A DNA stretch of 37,086 bases from Bacillota bacterium. Its GTDB lineage: Bacteria; Bacillota; Clostridia; Oscillospirales; Oscillospiraceae. The notes beneath the pieces are model-generated. The model had not been told where the DNA came from, ran no database searches, and saw nothing but the letters and a program-made list of their open reading frames with translations. The DNA is taken from NCBI GenBank assembly GCA_029007925.1, contig JAQXIT010000012.1:1-37086 (forward strand). Direction: 5' to 3'. Positions 17,110-26,812 of this stretch are shown piece after piece (position 1 is the stretch's first letter; each line of letters opens with the position of its first letter). The translations under genes were made by a program, and so were the position numbers.

Positions 17110-18027
17110 ATGCGTTCGGATAAAAAGCCGGGAAAGCTGATGAAAAATCAGCAGAAGGCCGGTTATCTGTTTGTGATTCCCTGGGTGATCGGCTTTATCA
17201 TCTTTTTCCTGAAGCCGCTGGTGCAGTCGTTCTGGTATTCCTTCAATGACGTTACCATGGGCACCGACGGCCTGGAGTCCACTTTTACGGGGCTGGAGAA
17301 CTACAAGTATCTGCTGCTGCAGGACAGCTCCTTCCTGACGAACCTGTGGACGGTCACCTCCGCCATGCTCCGGCAGGTGGTGATCTGCACGGTGCTGAGT
17401 CTGTTCATCGCCGTGGTTCTGGTGCAGAAATTCCGGGGCAGAACCCTGTACCGGGCGATTCTGTTCCTGCCCATCATCATGACCAGCGGCGTGGTGTACT
17501 CCATGGTCGGCAGCGTGGTGGGCTCCGCCGGACTCAGCGGAACGGGAAACGCCTATCTGTATTCCTCCTCCTCGCTGACCACGCTGATGATCCAGGGCGG
17601 CATCAGCCGCAGTGTGGTCACCGCCATCACCGGGTTCATCGACAGTATCTTTTCCATGATTCCCAACTGCGGCGTACCCATCCTGCTGTACATTTCCGGC
17701 CTGCAGAAGATTCCCGACAGCTATTATGAAGCCGCCAGAATCGAGGGCGCCAATAGTTGGGAGATCTTCTGGCGGATCACCGTCCCGAAGATCGCGCCGG
17801 TGATCTTCCTGAACATCGTTTACATCATCGTGGATGCCACCACCGCTTATGGCGGCACCTCCGGCGGCAATATCATGATGGCTGCCATCGAGACCATGGG
17901 CTTCGGCAAGACCATGAAGTTCGGCATGAGCTCCGCCATGGCATGGATGTACTTCGGCGTTACGGCGCTGTTCCTGCTCATCGCCTACCTGCTTCTGGGC
18001 AAGCGGGCCAACAACATTGAAAACTGA
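17110..18027 (+). CDS. ABC sugar permease, MalF-type, second importer
   Basis: 305 residues. ATG 17110 is chosen, behind AAAGGAGGG; the open frame extends further upstream but only inside the preceding gene. Six hydrophobic segments and the EAA loop SYYEAARIEGANSWEIFWRI identify a CUT1-type permease. It pairs with the next permease and with the binding protein at 19027 as the operon's second importer. Confidence 0.92.
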   Translation: MRSDKKPGKLMKNQQKAGYLFVIPWVIGFIIFFLKPLVQSFWYSFNDVTMGTDGLESTFTGLENYKYLLLQDSSFLTNLWTVTSAMLRQVVICTVLSLFIAVVLVQKFRGRTLYRAILFLPIIMTSGVVYSMVGSVVGSAGLSGTGNAYLYSSSSLTTLMIQGGISRSVVTAITGFIDSIFSMIPNCGVPILLYISGLQKIPDSYYEAARIEGANSWEIFWRITVPKIAPVIFLNIVYIIVDATTAYGGTSGGNIMMAAIETMGFGKTMKFGMSSAMAWMYFGVTALFLLIAYLLLGKRANNIEN

Positions 18028-18041
18028 GGGAGGGGATTGAT

Positions 18042-19007
18042 TTGAAACGAATCCGGGAATGGTTCCGGTCCAAGGCGCCCTCCGCGATCCTGATCTCGCT
18101 GGTCAGGCACATCTTCATGATCGGCATCAGCTATGTGGTGCTGTACCCGCTGATGTACATGGTCAGCAATGCCTTCAAGCCGGTATCCCAGTATTATGAC
18201 CCTTCCATTGTCTGGATCCCCAAAAGCCTGACGCTGGAGAACTTCTATGTGGTGTCGCTGGTCATCGACATTGCCGAGGTGCTGAAAAACACCCTGATTA
18301 TCGAGATCCTTCCGGCCTTCATCTCCGCCGCCGTCTGCATGATGGTGGGCTACGGCCTTGCCCGGTTTGATTTCCGGGGCAAGAAGCTGGTGATGGCGGG
18401 CCTGATCCTGACCATCATCGTACCCCAGCAGACCATTGCCACCAGCCTGTATTCCAGCTTCCGGTACTTTGATTTTCTGGGGATTCTGCAGCTGCTGCAC
18501 AAGGTGATTCCCGCCGTGGATACCATCAACCTGATCGGTACCCCCTGGGTGACCATCCTGCCTGCGGCACTGGGCGTGGGTCTTAAGAGCGGAATATTCA
18601 TCTTCATCTATATGCAGTTTTTCAACGGACTTCCCAAGGAACTGCAGGAGGCGGCGTCCATCGACGGCTGCGGCGCCTTCCGCACCTTCCTGAAGATCAT
18701 CGTTCCCACGGCGAAGAACATCAACATTGCCGTGCTTCTGCTGGCTATCGTGTGGAACTGGAACGACTATTACACCCCGTCCATGTTCATCCGCACCAAG
18801 GACACCATCGCCACGGCTATGGCCGGGTTCCAGAGAAATCTGGAGAATCTTCACAATATGGGTCTCGGCGTGGGAACCATCCAGACCGCGCAGACCCAGA
18901 TCCAGGCGGCCTGCCTGATCGCCATCGTTCCGCTGGTCATCCTTTATATCTTCCTGCAGAAGCGGTTCTCGGAAGGTATTGAAAACTCCGGTCTTACCGG
19001 CATCTAA
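18042..19007 (+). CDS. ABC sugar permease, MalG-type, second importer
   Basis: 321 residues from a TTG start at 18042, placed 6 bp after GGGAGGGG; no closer ATG fits. The MalG-like N-terminal segment (YVVLYPLMYMVSNAFKPVS) and EAA loop (ELQEAASIDGCGAFRTFLKI) are clear, with six hydrophobic segments. The gene order permease-permease-binding protein is the reverse of the first importer, so the two systems are not a recent tandem copy. Confidence 0.92.
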   Translation: MKRIREWFRSKAPSAILISLVRHIFMIGISYVVLYPLMYMVSNAFKPVSQYYDPSIVWIPKSLTLENFYVVSLVIDIAEVLKNTLIIEILPAFISAAVCMMVGYGLARFDFRGKKLVMAGLILTIIVPQQTIATSLYSSFRYFDFLGILQLLHKVIPAVDTINLIGTPWVTILPAALGVGLKSGIFIFIYMQFFNGLPKELQEAASIDGCGAFRTFLKIIVPTAKNINIAVLLLAIVWNWNDYYTPSMFIRTKDTIATAMAGFQRNLENLHNMGLGVGTIQTAQTQIQAACLIAIVPLVILYIFLQKRFSEGIENSGLTGI

Positions 19008-19026
19008 TATCAAGGAGGAAAACAAC

Positions 19027-20373
19027 ATGAAAAAACTCGTCCGTTCTTCTGTCGCGCTTCTTCTGGCTCTGGTTCTTTGCTTCGGCATGACGGCCTGCCA
19101 GCCTGCCGATCCCACCGGCAGCACCGGCGGCCTCGATCTGCCCACCACCCCCGGCGGAGAAACCTCTCCCACCATGCCCCAGGGCGGGGACTTCCTGGCC
19201 AACGTGGAGGGACTGCCGGAGACCCTCAGCAACCCCAACATCAAGATTGTCTATTGGTACAACGAAAAGCAGTACGCCTACGATACCTCCAAGCAGGACA
19301 CGGTTTACGATCCCATTCTGGAGGCCATTCCCTACTTCGAGGAGAAGTACGGCGGTGAGGTGGAAGTCATTTACGCCGAGTGGAACGACCAACTGTCCAC
19401 CGTCATCTCCCTGCAGCAGTCCGACGACGCTCCCGACCTGTTTGAGGTCTACGACGAGACGCTGTACAACGTGATCCTGTCCGGTGTTGCCCAGCCTCTG
19501 GATGACTACATCACCGACAAGGACATGAGCTACTACCCCATCGACAAGAGCACCTTCCAGTGGGAAGGCTCCACCTACGCTATCCCCCTGAAGCCCTACG
19601 CTTTCTATATCATGTTCAACCGTGACCTGTTCGACCTGGAGGGCCTGAAGGCTCCCGACGAAATGTTCCGGGACGGCGAGTGGAACTGGGATACCTTCCG
19701 GGATGTGTGCAAGAAGCTCACCAAGACCGTGGACGGCGAGGTCACCCAGTACGCCTACGGCTCCTGGGAGGACACCATTCTGTCCTTCATGTACGCCAAC
19801 GGCGGCTCCCTGCTGAATGTAGACACCGCAACCGGCACCGTCACCTCCAATCTGAGCGCCGTCAATACCCAGAACACCCTGAACTACCTCATCGACCTGA
19901 AGGATACCTTTGTCTACGGCAACGATATGTACGGCTGGTTCGACAACGGCAATCTGGCCATGATCCGCGGCAAGGAATTCCCCGTGGAGCTGCCCTTCGA
20001 TGTGGGCATGGTTCCGTTCCCCACCGGCGATGACTACGAGGGCAAGAACCTGGTGGTGTATCCTCAGGGCATGGCGGTTCCCACCCGGGCCAAGAACCCC
20101 GAGGGCGCCGTGGCCTTCATGCGCATCGTCAACGAGCTGCAGCAGGTGGTGGGCAACGCCAAGGAAGCTGCCCGTATCGGTCAGGAGAACTACGACATGA
20201 TCTATGCCGACGACGTGAAGCTGGTGTACAACTACGACAAGGGCCTGAACGATATCGGCACCGTCATTGCCACCATCGTCAACTACATCCGTGACGGCGT
20301 CCCCGCCGCCACCATCAACGCCAATATGGAAAGCCAGATCCAGTCGGAGATCGACCTGAGATACGGCAAATAA
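19027..20373 (+). CDS. Lipoprotein sugar-binding protein, second importer
   Basis: 448 residues. Lipoprotein signal with lipobox MTAC (Cys24), then a Gly/Pro/Thr-rich linker (about 27-58) and a family-1 solute-binding fold (VYWYNEKQYAYD, LQQSDDAPDLFEVYDE, STYAIPLKPYAFYIMFNRDLF, MAVPTRAKNPEGAVAFMRIVN). AAGGAGGAAAA before ATG 19027 is the strongest ribosome site of the operon, as usual for an abundant binding protein. Of normal size and lipid-anchored, it contrasts with the first importer's giant unanchored protein. Ligand unknown; probably an oligosaccharide. Confidence 0.92.
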   Translation: MKKLVRSSVALLLALVLCFGMTACQPADPTGSTGGLDLPTTPGGETSPTMPQGGDFLANVEGLPETLSNPNIKIVYWYNEKQYAYDTSKQDTVYDPILEAIPYFEEKYGGEVEVIYAEWNDQLSTVISLQQSDDAPDLFEVYDETLYNVILSGVAQPLDDYITDKDMSYYPIDKSTFQWEGSTYAIPLKPYAFYIMFNRDLFDLEGLKAPDEMFRDGEWNWDTFRDVCKKLTKTVDGEVTQYAYGSWEDTILSFMYANGGSLLNVDTATGTVTSNLSAVNTQNTLNYLIDLKDTFVYGNDMYGWFDNGNLAMIRGKEFPVELPFDVGMVPFPTGDDYEGKNLVVYPQGMAVPTRAKNPEGAVAFMRIVNELQQVVGNAKEAARIGQENYDMIYADDVKLVYNYDKGLNDIGTVIATIVNYIRDGVPAATINANMESQIQSEIDLRYGK

Positions 20374-20405
20374 TAACAAAACCACAGGAATAAGCGAGGA
20401 AATAT

Positions 20406-22583
20406 ATGGAGCGCGGTATCTATTTTGACGGCTGGCATCACAACAACCACTGCTATCATCCGACCCTGCCATACCGCAGTATGCAGATGGTGGAAGATCT
20501 GGAAAAATACAAGGCGACGATTCTCGTCTGGTCGGTGATGGGCGGCGGATCCATCTCACTGCCGTATCTGGAAAACGAGGCTTTCGGCGAGCTGGATCCC
20601 AAGCTCCGGTTCTACGGCTTTATGAACGATTCCGAGTTCATTGCCCAGTGCAGCCGGCGGGGCATCAAGACTATGGGCATCGTCTTTGAGGTGCAGGGCT
20701 GGGAATTCCCCGTGGAGGTATCCGAGGACGGCCGGTATCTGCGGCAGTTCAACGTAATCCGGGAGGGACAGCCCACCGATTATTACGGGCTCAACGAGTT
20801 CTCCAGCGGGAAATTCGACGGCCTGTTCCGCACAAGCCTGAAGGACTACTATCCCGACGGAATCATCAACAGCGACGGCCAGGTCGTCACCGAGCTGCAG
20901 GAGGAGGTGGCTGCCCGAACCTGGCGGGGCGAGCCTGTCCACGCCGGCTGGGTGGAGGTGGTCAACCACTCCAAAACCTGCTATCAGACCTGCCGGAACA
21001 ATCCGGTATGGCGGGAGTATCTGAAGAAGATCATGGCCCTGCAGATTGACGCGGGCGTGGCGGGCATCCAGCTTGACGAGGCGGAGCTGCCCATCACCTC
21101 CATGGGCGCCGGCGGCTGCTTCTGCAAGGACTGCCGCAAGCAGTTCCGGGATTATCTGAAGCAGAGAAGGGCGCAGGGAACGCTGGACGAAACCCTGTAC
21201 GAAGGCATCGATCTGGATACCTTCGACTATCAGAAATATGTCCTCGACGGCGGCTACGACCATCCCAATCAGTCGCCGCTGCACCGGGATTACTACGAAT
21301 TCCAGATGCGGGCGGTGAAAAAGCACTTCACGGAGCTGGTGGACTTCGCCCGGGACTACGCCAGAAGAACTCAGAACCGGGAAATCTGGATGTCCGGCAA
21401 TTTCTTCACCTGTATGCCCGTGTACTATCCCTTCGAAAATACGGTGGATGTGGTCATTACGGAGATGGAACATACCCTGTTCCGCCAGCCCCATTGGTAC
21501 CGCTATGTCAGCGGCTTCTCCAATACCAAGCCCGTCATCGTGGCGGAAAATCCCTACGGCGGCATCATCCCCCAGCTGGCGGAGGAGCTGAACCGGGGCA
21601 GAGGGTACGATCTGTACCGCCTGCTGCAGCTTGAGGCCAGCGTCTACGGCTGCAATATGAGCGTGCCCTACGGCGGCTGGATGGGCAATACCATCAAGAC
21701 CGGCTTCTGGCCGCCCAGAGACGTGACCGAGCAGATCCAGACCTTCCTGGCGGATCACGACGCGCTGTTCAGCAAGGACAGCGGCGCGAAAATCATGGTT
21801 CCCTATTCCTTCCCCAGCTACTATTGGCGGGAGGTCACCAAAAACAGCGGCGATCAGTTCACCGATGTGGGCAGCAGTATCCTCTACTACACCAAACTGG
21901 ATGAGGAGAGCGAAAACGCCACCCGGCTGCCCTTCTGGGATGTGTCCAAATACCTGTGCGAGAAGCAGGTGATCTACGACGTGCGGATGTTCGGCGACGA
22001 GGAACTGCGCCCCGACCCGGTCTGCGCCGGGGATTGGGAGCAGTACGAGCTGATTATCCTGCCCGAGTGCGACGTCCTGACGGAGAACCAGTGCCGGGAG
22101 CTGGAGAAATACGTCGCCGCCGGCGGCAAGCTGATTCTCTTTGGCCGCACCGCGGAGAATCATCCCGGCTGGGCGGAGAAAATGGCCGCCCTGCCCGGCG
22201 TCACCGTCATTGACAACCCCGACTCCCGCCGGGAGGCCATGAAGCGCTTCGACGAAGGCTTTACGCCGCTGAATGCCGAAATCGCCCAGGCGGTTCTGTC
22301 CGCGGAGAATCCGGCGGATCTTGCCGATGTGGGCATCCATTTCCACCGCAGCGGCGACAAGCGCAGCATCCATCTGCTGAACTACCGCTATCACCAGACA
22401 ACCGACCGGGTGGAGACCATCCCCGGCCTGACCGTGACCGCCCGGGTGGACGCCGGCATCACCGGTGCCCGGGTGTACGATCTGGACAGCCGTCCCGTCC
22501 CTGCGGACATTCGCGTGGAAAACGGCCGCCTGACGGCAACAATGGATCTACCGCTGTACGCGCTGATCGAGCTTACCAAGTAA
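20406..22583 (+). CDS. GH42-like glycoside hydrolase, family uncertain
   Basis: 725 residues, no signal peptide, so cytoplasmic. The N-terminal half looks like a TIM barrel; candidate catalytic acids lie in AGIQLDEAELP (Asp224/Glu225/Glu227, likely strand 4) and VVITEMEHT (Glu353/Glu355, likely strand 7), the expected spacing for a retaining clan GH-A enzyme. Residues about 500-610 match a GATase1-like fold as in the beta-galactosidase trimerisation domain (WEQYELIILPECDVL, ELEKYVAAGGKLILFG). A short beta domain closes the protein. This order resembles GH42, but the barrel lacks motifs I can tie to GH42, so a related or undefined family is possible. The insert GGCFCKDCRKQF is cysteine-rich and may bind metal. 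Confidence 0.6.
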   Translation: MERGIYFDGWHHNNHCYHPTLPYRSMQMVEDLEKYKATILVWSVMGGGSISLPYLENEAFGELDPKLRFYGFMNDSEFIAQCSRRGIKTMGIVFEVQGWEFPVEVSEDGRYLRQFNVIREGQPTDYYGLNEFSSGKFDGLFRTSLKDYYPDGIINSDGQVVTELQEEVAARTWRGEPVHAGWVEVVNHSKTCYQTCRNNPVWREYLKKIMALQIDAGVAGIQLDEAELPITSMGAGGCFCKDCRKQFRDYLKQRRAQGTLDETLYEGIDLDTFDYQKYVLDGGYDHPNQSPLHRDYYEFQMRAVKKHFTELVDFARDYARRTQNREIWMSGNFFTCMPVYYPFENTVDVVITEMEHTLFRQPHWYRYVSGFSNTKPVIVAENPYGGIIPQLAEELNRGRGYDLYRLLQLEASVYGCNMSVPYGGWMGNTIKTGFWPPRDVTEQIQTFLADHDALFSKDSGAKIMVPYSFPSYYWREVTKNSGDQFTDVGSSILYYTKLDEESENATRLPFWDVSKYLCEKQVIYDVRMFGDEELRPDPVCAGDWEQYELIILPECDVLTENQCRELEKYVAAGGKLILFGRTAENHPGWAEKMAALPGVTVIDNPDSRREAMKRFDEGFTPLNAEIAQAVLSAENPADLADVGIHFHRSGDKRSIHLLNYRYHQTTDRVETIPGLTVTARVDAGITGARVYDLDSRPVPADIRVENGRLTATMDLPLYALIELTK

Positions 22584-22602
22584 CACGGAAGAGAGGATTG
22601 CA

Positions 22603-25600
22603 ATGGAATACAACAAACTGGTGGACGGCGAAGCCCTCAGCCGGGAAAAATTCGCGCGGCCCAGCAAGGAGTTCGGCATTCTGCCGTTCTGGTTCTGGAA
22701 CGGCGAGATGAGCTACGACGAAATCGAGTACCAGCTCCGGGAATTCAAAGCCAAGGGCTGCCCCGGCATCTACATCCACGCCCGCTTCGGCGTCCGTGAG
22801 GAGCTGGGCTACATGAACGAGGACTGGCTGGACCGGTGCAAATTCACCCTGGAAAAAGCCCGGGAGCTGGGCCTGCAGACCTGGATCTACGACGAGTACA
22901 ACTGGCCCAGCGGCACCTGCGGCCAGACCATCATGAAGGATCACCCGGAGCTGACCAACGTATATCTGGAGCTGTGCGAGACGGATCTGCCCGGACAGTA
23001 CTTCATGTTCATGGAGGGCACCGACTCCCGCTACAACGATCTGGAGCAGTCCGAGCCCATCTACGCCTGCGCCATCCGGCACGAGGACATGAAAAAGGGT
23101 AACTACGAGGTTGTGGATCTGATGCCCAGCCTGTCCTTCGACAAGGTCATCACCTGGGAGGCGCCCAAGGGCCCCTGGAAGCTGTTCTACTTCATCGAGC
23201 GGAAAAGCTCCTGGTACTCCGACGTGCTGAACCCGGAAACCACGAAAATGTTCCTGGACTACACCCATGAGAAATACAAGCAGTACATGGGCCAGGAGGA
23301 CTTCAGGGACGTCAAGGGCTTCTTCACCGACGAGCCGGCCATGCACTATTTCGAGACCGGCCGGGACAACTTCATCATTCCCTGGACGAAGCAGATGTTC
23401 CGCATCTTCCGGGAGCGGAACGGCTATGACCTGCGGCGGAATCTGCCCAAGCTGTTCTTCGACTGCGGCGGTGATACCGAGCAGGTGCGCTACGATTTCT
23501 GGAGTACCCTGTCCGAGCAGTACGACAAGGCCTATTTCGGCCAGATTCACGACTGGTGCAGGGAAAACGACGTGGTATTCACGGGACACCTGCTCTACGA
23601 AGAATCCATGCGGCTCCACGGCCGGGTGGACGGAAACCTGTTCCAGCATCTGGCACAGTTCGACATGACGGGCATCGACCATCTCTATCCCCGCATCGGC
23701 ACCCGGGAGATGGAAAACGAGCACGTCGCCCTGAAGATCGCCTCCTCCGCCGCCCATCAGAACGGCAGCGTCCGGCTGGGCAGCGAGTCCATGGGCGGCT
23801 CCTACTGGGACTGCACCATGGAGCGCATGAAGTGGATTGCCGACTGGGAGTACGCCCTGGGCGTCAACCAGTTCATTCCCCACGGCCTGCACTACTCCGT
23901 GGAGGGCGAGCGCAAGCGGGATTGGCCGCCGTCCATGTTCTATCAGTTCACTTGGTGGGAGCAGTACGGTCAGTTCAATGACTACATGACCCGTATGGGA
24001 TATATGCTTTCCGGCGGTGATCATGTGGCCAAGGTGGCCATCCTCTATCCCCTGAACTCCATTTGGGCAAACTACGTTCCCAACAAGCGGGACAAGATCG
24101 GCGATACCATCGAGAATGATTTCGCCACCATGACCGACCGGCTGCTGCGGCTGCACATCGACTTTGACTATCTGGACGAGGACGTGCTGGCCGACCGGTG
24201 CCGGATCGAGGACGGAAAGCTGTGCATTCAGGGCGAGAAGTACGAGATGCTCATGCTGCCGCCCTGCACCCACATCAAGGCAAAGACTCTGGCGAAGATC
24301 GAGGAATTCGTGGCGGCCGGCGGTAAGCTGGGCGGCGATGCCCTGCTGCCCTATAAGTGCATCGAGGGCGACGCCGGCGATCTGGAGGGGCGGATTGAGG
24401 CGCTGTTCGGCATCAATCCCACCGAACTGCGGGCGTCCTTCCTGAATTCTCAGGACACCACCCAGACCCTGACGGAGCGCTCCGTGGGCAAGGGCAAGGT
24501 GGTATTCGTCAGCGGACTGGGCTTCAAGGCCAATACTGACGAGCAGGCCATGATGTCCGTGCTGGACAGAACCATGCGCGCCTGCGTCACCCCCGAGATC
24601 GGGATCGACAGCGACGAGGTGTTCTGTCTCCATCGGGTCAAGGACGGTAAGGATCTGTTCTTCCTGACCAACCCGGTGGAGCAGCCGGCGGAAATTACGG
24701 TCACATGGCTGGGGGAGCATACCCCGGAGCTGTGGGATCTGGAGACCGGCGAGATCCGCCCCGTCACCGTATATGAGCATCGGGACGGAAAGACCCGGTT
24801 CCGTACCCGTCTGGAGCCCTACGGCTCCGCCCTGTACGCCTGGGCGGATCAGACGGAGAAGGCTCATGTGGAAAGCGCCGATGTGATCGTGGAGGAAGCG
24901 CGCCTGAATGCCGACGGCACCGGCGTCATTCTGGCTGCGGGTCGTCAGGATCGGGAGAGCAGTCTGGTCATTGCTTCCGAAAGCGGGAAGCGGGTTGTTT
25001 CCGTCCCCGCCGGAGCCTGCCTGCCGCCCATTGCGCTGGACGGTGAATTTGACTTTGCCATCAACAAGCCCAATTCCTTGAATACCGACGCCTGGCGGAT
25101 GACCTATGCCAAGGCGGACGACGATGTGGCCGCCATCACCTCCGGCCGGGCGGACATGAGCGGCTGGATTCCCATGCACATGGGCGCCTGGGAGCTGCAG
25201 CTTCCCATGGAGCGGGAGGACAACACCTATCCCGTGGATCTGTGGTACGTTACCCGGGTGGAGGCGGACTTCGTCCCCGACGACCTGCGGCTGATGATCG
25301 ACGGCTTCAAGGGCGCCGGCTACCGGCTCTATGTCAACGGCCGGGAAGTCACCGAAACGCCGGTGCGCAGCTATCTGGACGCGGAGATGAAGGAGGTGCC
25401 GCTGGCACCCTACTTTACCGCCGGCACCAACACCATCGCCGTGCGGCTCACCGTCACCAAAAAGAGCGACGGCATGATCGATCTGCTGAAGATCATCGGC
25501 TCCTTCGCCGTGGACGAACGGGAGGGCAAAGAGGTGATCGTGCCCATGGTCACCACCATGACGACGGGCGACTGGACCCGGAAGAAGCTGCCCTATTATT

Positions 25601-25644
25601 CCGGCACCGGCTTCTATACCACCCGGGTGACCCTGACGGCGTAG
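22603..25644 (+). CDS. GH106-like glycosidase, ended early by in-frame TAG
   Basis: 1013 residues to the TAG at 25642-25644; the same frame then continues to 25902 (1099 residues in all). No signal peptide. N-terminal barrel motifs PFWFWNGEM, IYDEYNWPSGTCG (Asp97/Glu98) and GFFTDEPAMH (Asp243/Glu244) resemble GH106 alpha-L-rhamnosidase-type proteins. A GATase1-like segment follows (IEEFVAAGGKLGGDALL), then C-terminal jelly-roll domains. The stop falls inside the last jelly-roll, so the short product would lack strands of that domain while keeping the whole catalytic region. AGAGAGG precedes the ATG. The family call is by motif memory; substrate specificity is not readable. Confidence 0.62.
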   Translation: MEYNKLVDGEALSREKFARPSKEFGILPFWFWNGEMSYDEIEYQLREFKAKGCPGIYIHARFGVREELGYMNEDWLDRCKFTLEKARELGLQTWIYDEYNWPSGTCGQTIMKDHPELTNVYLELCETDLPGQYFMFMEGTDSRYNDLEQSEPIYACAIRHEDMKKGNYEVVDLMPSLSFDKVITWEAPKGPWKLFYFIERKSSWYSDVLNPETTKMFLDYTHEKYKQYMGQEDFRDVKGFFTDEPAMHYFETGRDNFIIPWTKQMFRIFRERNGYDLRRNLPKLFFDCGGDTEQVRYDFWSTLSEQYDKAYFGQIHDWCRENDVVFTGHLLYEESMRLHGRVDGNLFQHLAQFDMTGIDHLYPRIGTREMENEHVALKIASSAAHQNGSVRLGSESMGGSYWDCTMERMKWIADWEYALGVNQFIPHGLHYSVEGERKRDWPPSMFYQFTWWEQYGQFNDYMTRMGYMLSGGDHVAKVAILYPLNSIWANYVPNKRDKIGDTIENDFATMTDRLLRLHIDFDYLDEDVLADRCRIEDGKLCIQGEKYEMLMLPPCTHIKAKTLAKIEEFVAAGGKLGGDALLPYKCIEGDAGDLEGRIEALFGINPTELRASFLNSQDTTQTLTERSVGKGKVVFVSGLGFKANTDEQAMMSVLDRTMRACVTPEIGIDSDEVFCLHRVKDGKDLFFLTNPVEQPAEITVTWLGEHTPELWDLETGEIRPVTVYEHRDGKTRFRTRLEPYGSALYAWADQTEKAHVESADVIVEEARLNADGTGVILAAGRQDRESSLVIASESGKRVVSVPAGACLPPIALDGEFDFAINKPNSLNTDAWRMTYAKADDDVAAITSGRADMSGWIPMHMGAWELQLPMEREDNTYPVDLWYVTRVEADFVPDDLRLMIDGFKGAGYRLYVNGREVTETPVRSYLDAEMKEVPLAPYFTAGTNTIAVRLTVTKKSDGMIDLLKIIGSFAVDEREGKEVIVPMVTTMTTGDWTRKKLPYYSGTGFYTTRVTLTA

Positions 25645-25902
25645 CAGCTCACCAAGAAGCTGATGCTTCAGTGCGACATCGGCAAGGATGTGCTGCTGGT
25701 GCGGGTCAACGGACAGGATGTGAAAACCTGCCTGTGGAAGCCCTACACCGCGGATATCAGCGCCTTTGTCCGTGAAGGCGAGAATGAGATCACGTTGGGC
25801 GTGGTCAATACGCTGATGAACCTGCTGGAGTCCAGCCATACGCCCTCCGGACTGTTCGCCGCGTCCGTCGTGCCTTACGACCGGTACGAGCTGAACGTTT
25901 GA
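25645..25902 (+). pseudogene. In-frame continuation of the GH106-like gene after TAG
   Basis: 85 codons continue in exactly the same frame and end at TGA 25900-25902. The encoded stretch (LMLQCDIGKDVLLVRVNG, NEITLGVVNTLMNLLES) reads as the missing strands of a galactose-binding-like jelly-roll. The first ATG in it (25663) has no ribosome site, so independent translation is unlikely. The TAG is one C-to-T change from CAG (Gln). A nonsense mutation, a sequencing error or readthrough could explain it. Confidence 0.75.
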
Positions 25903-25938
25903 CGGGACATTGCCCGAATCCATGCAGGAGGAACCAAT

Positions 25939-26808
25939 ATGGCAACCAAGAAAATTCTGATCGATACCGATATCGGCGGCGATGTGGATGACGCGCTGGC
26001 GCTGGCCATGGCGCTGAACACCCCGGATATCGAGATTGTGGGCATCACCAATGTTTACCTTGCCAACGCGTGGCGCTCCGGTGTCACCAGGCAGCTTCTG
26101 AAGGTCTACGGCCGGGAGGATATCCCCGTCTGTACCGGCGCGGAAAAGCCTCTCATCGGCTGGTGGGACGAAAGCCGCATCCCCAACAGCTCCCCGGACT
26201 ACGGGGAGTACCGGGGAGAGGCGCTGCCCCACGCCTGCGACTTCATCATCCGCATGGCCGAGACCGTGGAGGATCTGACGGTGGCAGCCATCGGCCCGCT
26301 GACCAATCTGGGTCTGGCGCTGGCCAAGGCGCCCCATATCGCCGGGAAAATCCGCATTCTGATGATGGGCGGACAGGTGAATAAGGCGCACCCGGAGTGG
26401 AACATTGTCTGCGATCCCGAGGCGGCGAGAATCGTGTTCGAAAGCGGCGCACCCATTACCATGGTGGGACTGGACGTGACCAACCGCTGCCAGTTCACCC
26501 GGGAAGAAGTGGATATGGTCAAATCTGCCGGCAATGTCCGCAGCGATACGCTGGGTCAGATGATGGAGATCTTCATTCAGAACTTCGGCTATCTCCCCAT
26601 TCTCCACGATCCGCTGGCCATGTCGCTGCTGATGTGGGACGACATCCTGACGCTGGAGAAGAAAAATATTCTCATCGAGACCGCCGGACAGTACACCCGG
26701 GGCCTGACCATCGACTGCGACTGGGGCGACGGCGTGCCGGTGACGGTGGCCACCGACGTAAAGGTGGCGGAGTTCAAGCGCCGGGTCATCGAACTGCTGA
26801 GGAAGTGA
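25939..26808 (+). CDS. Inosine/uridine nucleoside hydrolase family protein
   Basis: 289 residues with the calcium-binding Asp cluster of the nucleoside hydrolase family near the N-terminus (IDTDIGGDVDDALAL; Asp9, Asp11, Asp17, Asp18), VAAIGPLTNLGLAL, WNIVCDPEAARIV, and LHDPLAM with His223/Asp224. The family splits N-ribosides into base and ribose in the cytoplasm. In a glycan operon its substrate may be a different riboside (inference). AGGAGGAA precedes the ATG. Released ribose could enter through the ribokinase-like enzyme and RpiB, both in this locus. Confidence 0.9.
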   Translation: MATKKILIDTDIGGDVDDALALAMALNTPDIEIVGITNVYLANAWRSGVTRQLLKVYGREDIPVCTGAEKPLIGWWDESRIPNSSPDYGEYRGEALPHACDFIIRMAETVEDLTVAAIGPLTNLGLALAKAPHIAGKIRILMMGGQVNKAHPEWNIVCDPEAARIVFESGAPITMVGLDVTNRCQFTREEVDMVKSAGNVRSDTLGQMMEIFIQNFGYLPILHDPLAMSLLMWDDILTLEKKNILIETAGQYTRGLTIDCDWGDGVPVTVATDVKVAEFKRRVIELLRK

Positions 26809-26812
26809 GACC

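Noticed and set aside
25663-25902. Separate small gene after the TAG
   Set aside because: It is in the same frame as the upstream glycosidase, has no ribosome site, and its sequence is the missing end of that protein's jelly-roll.
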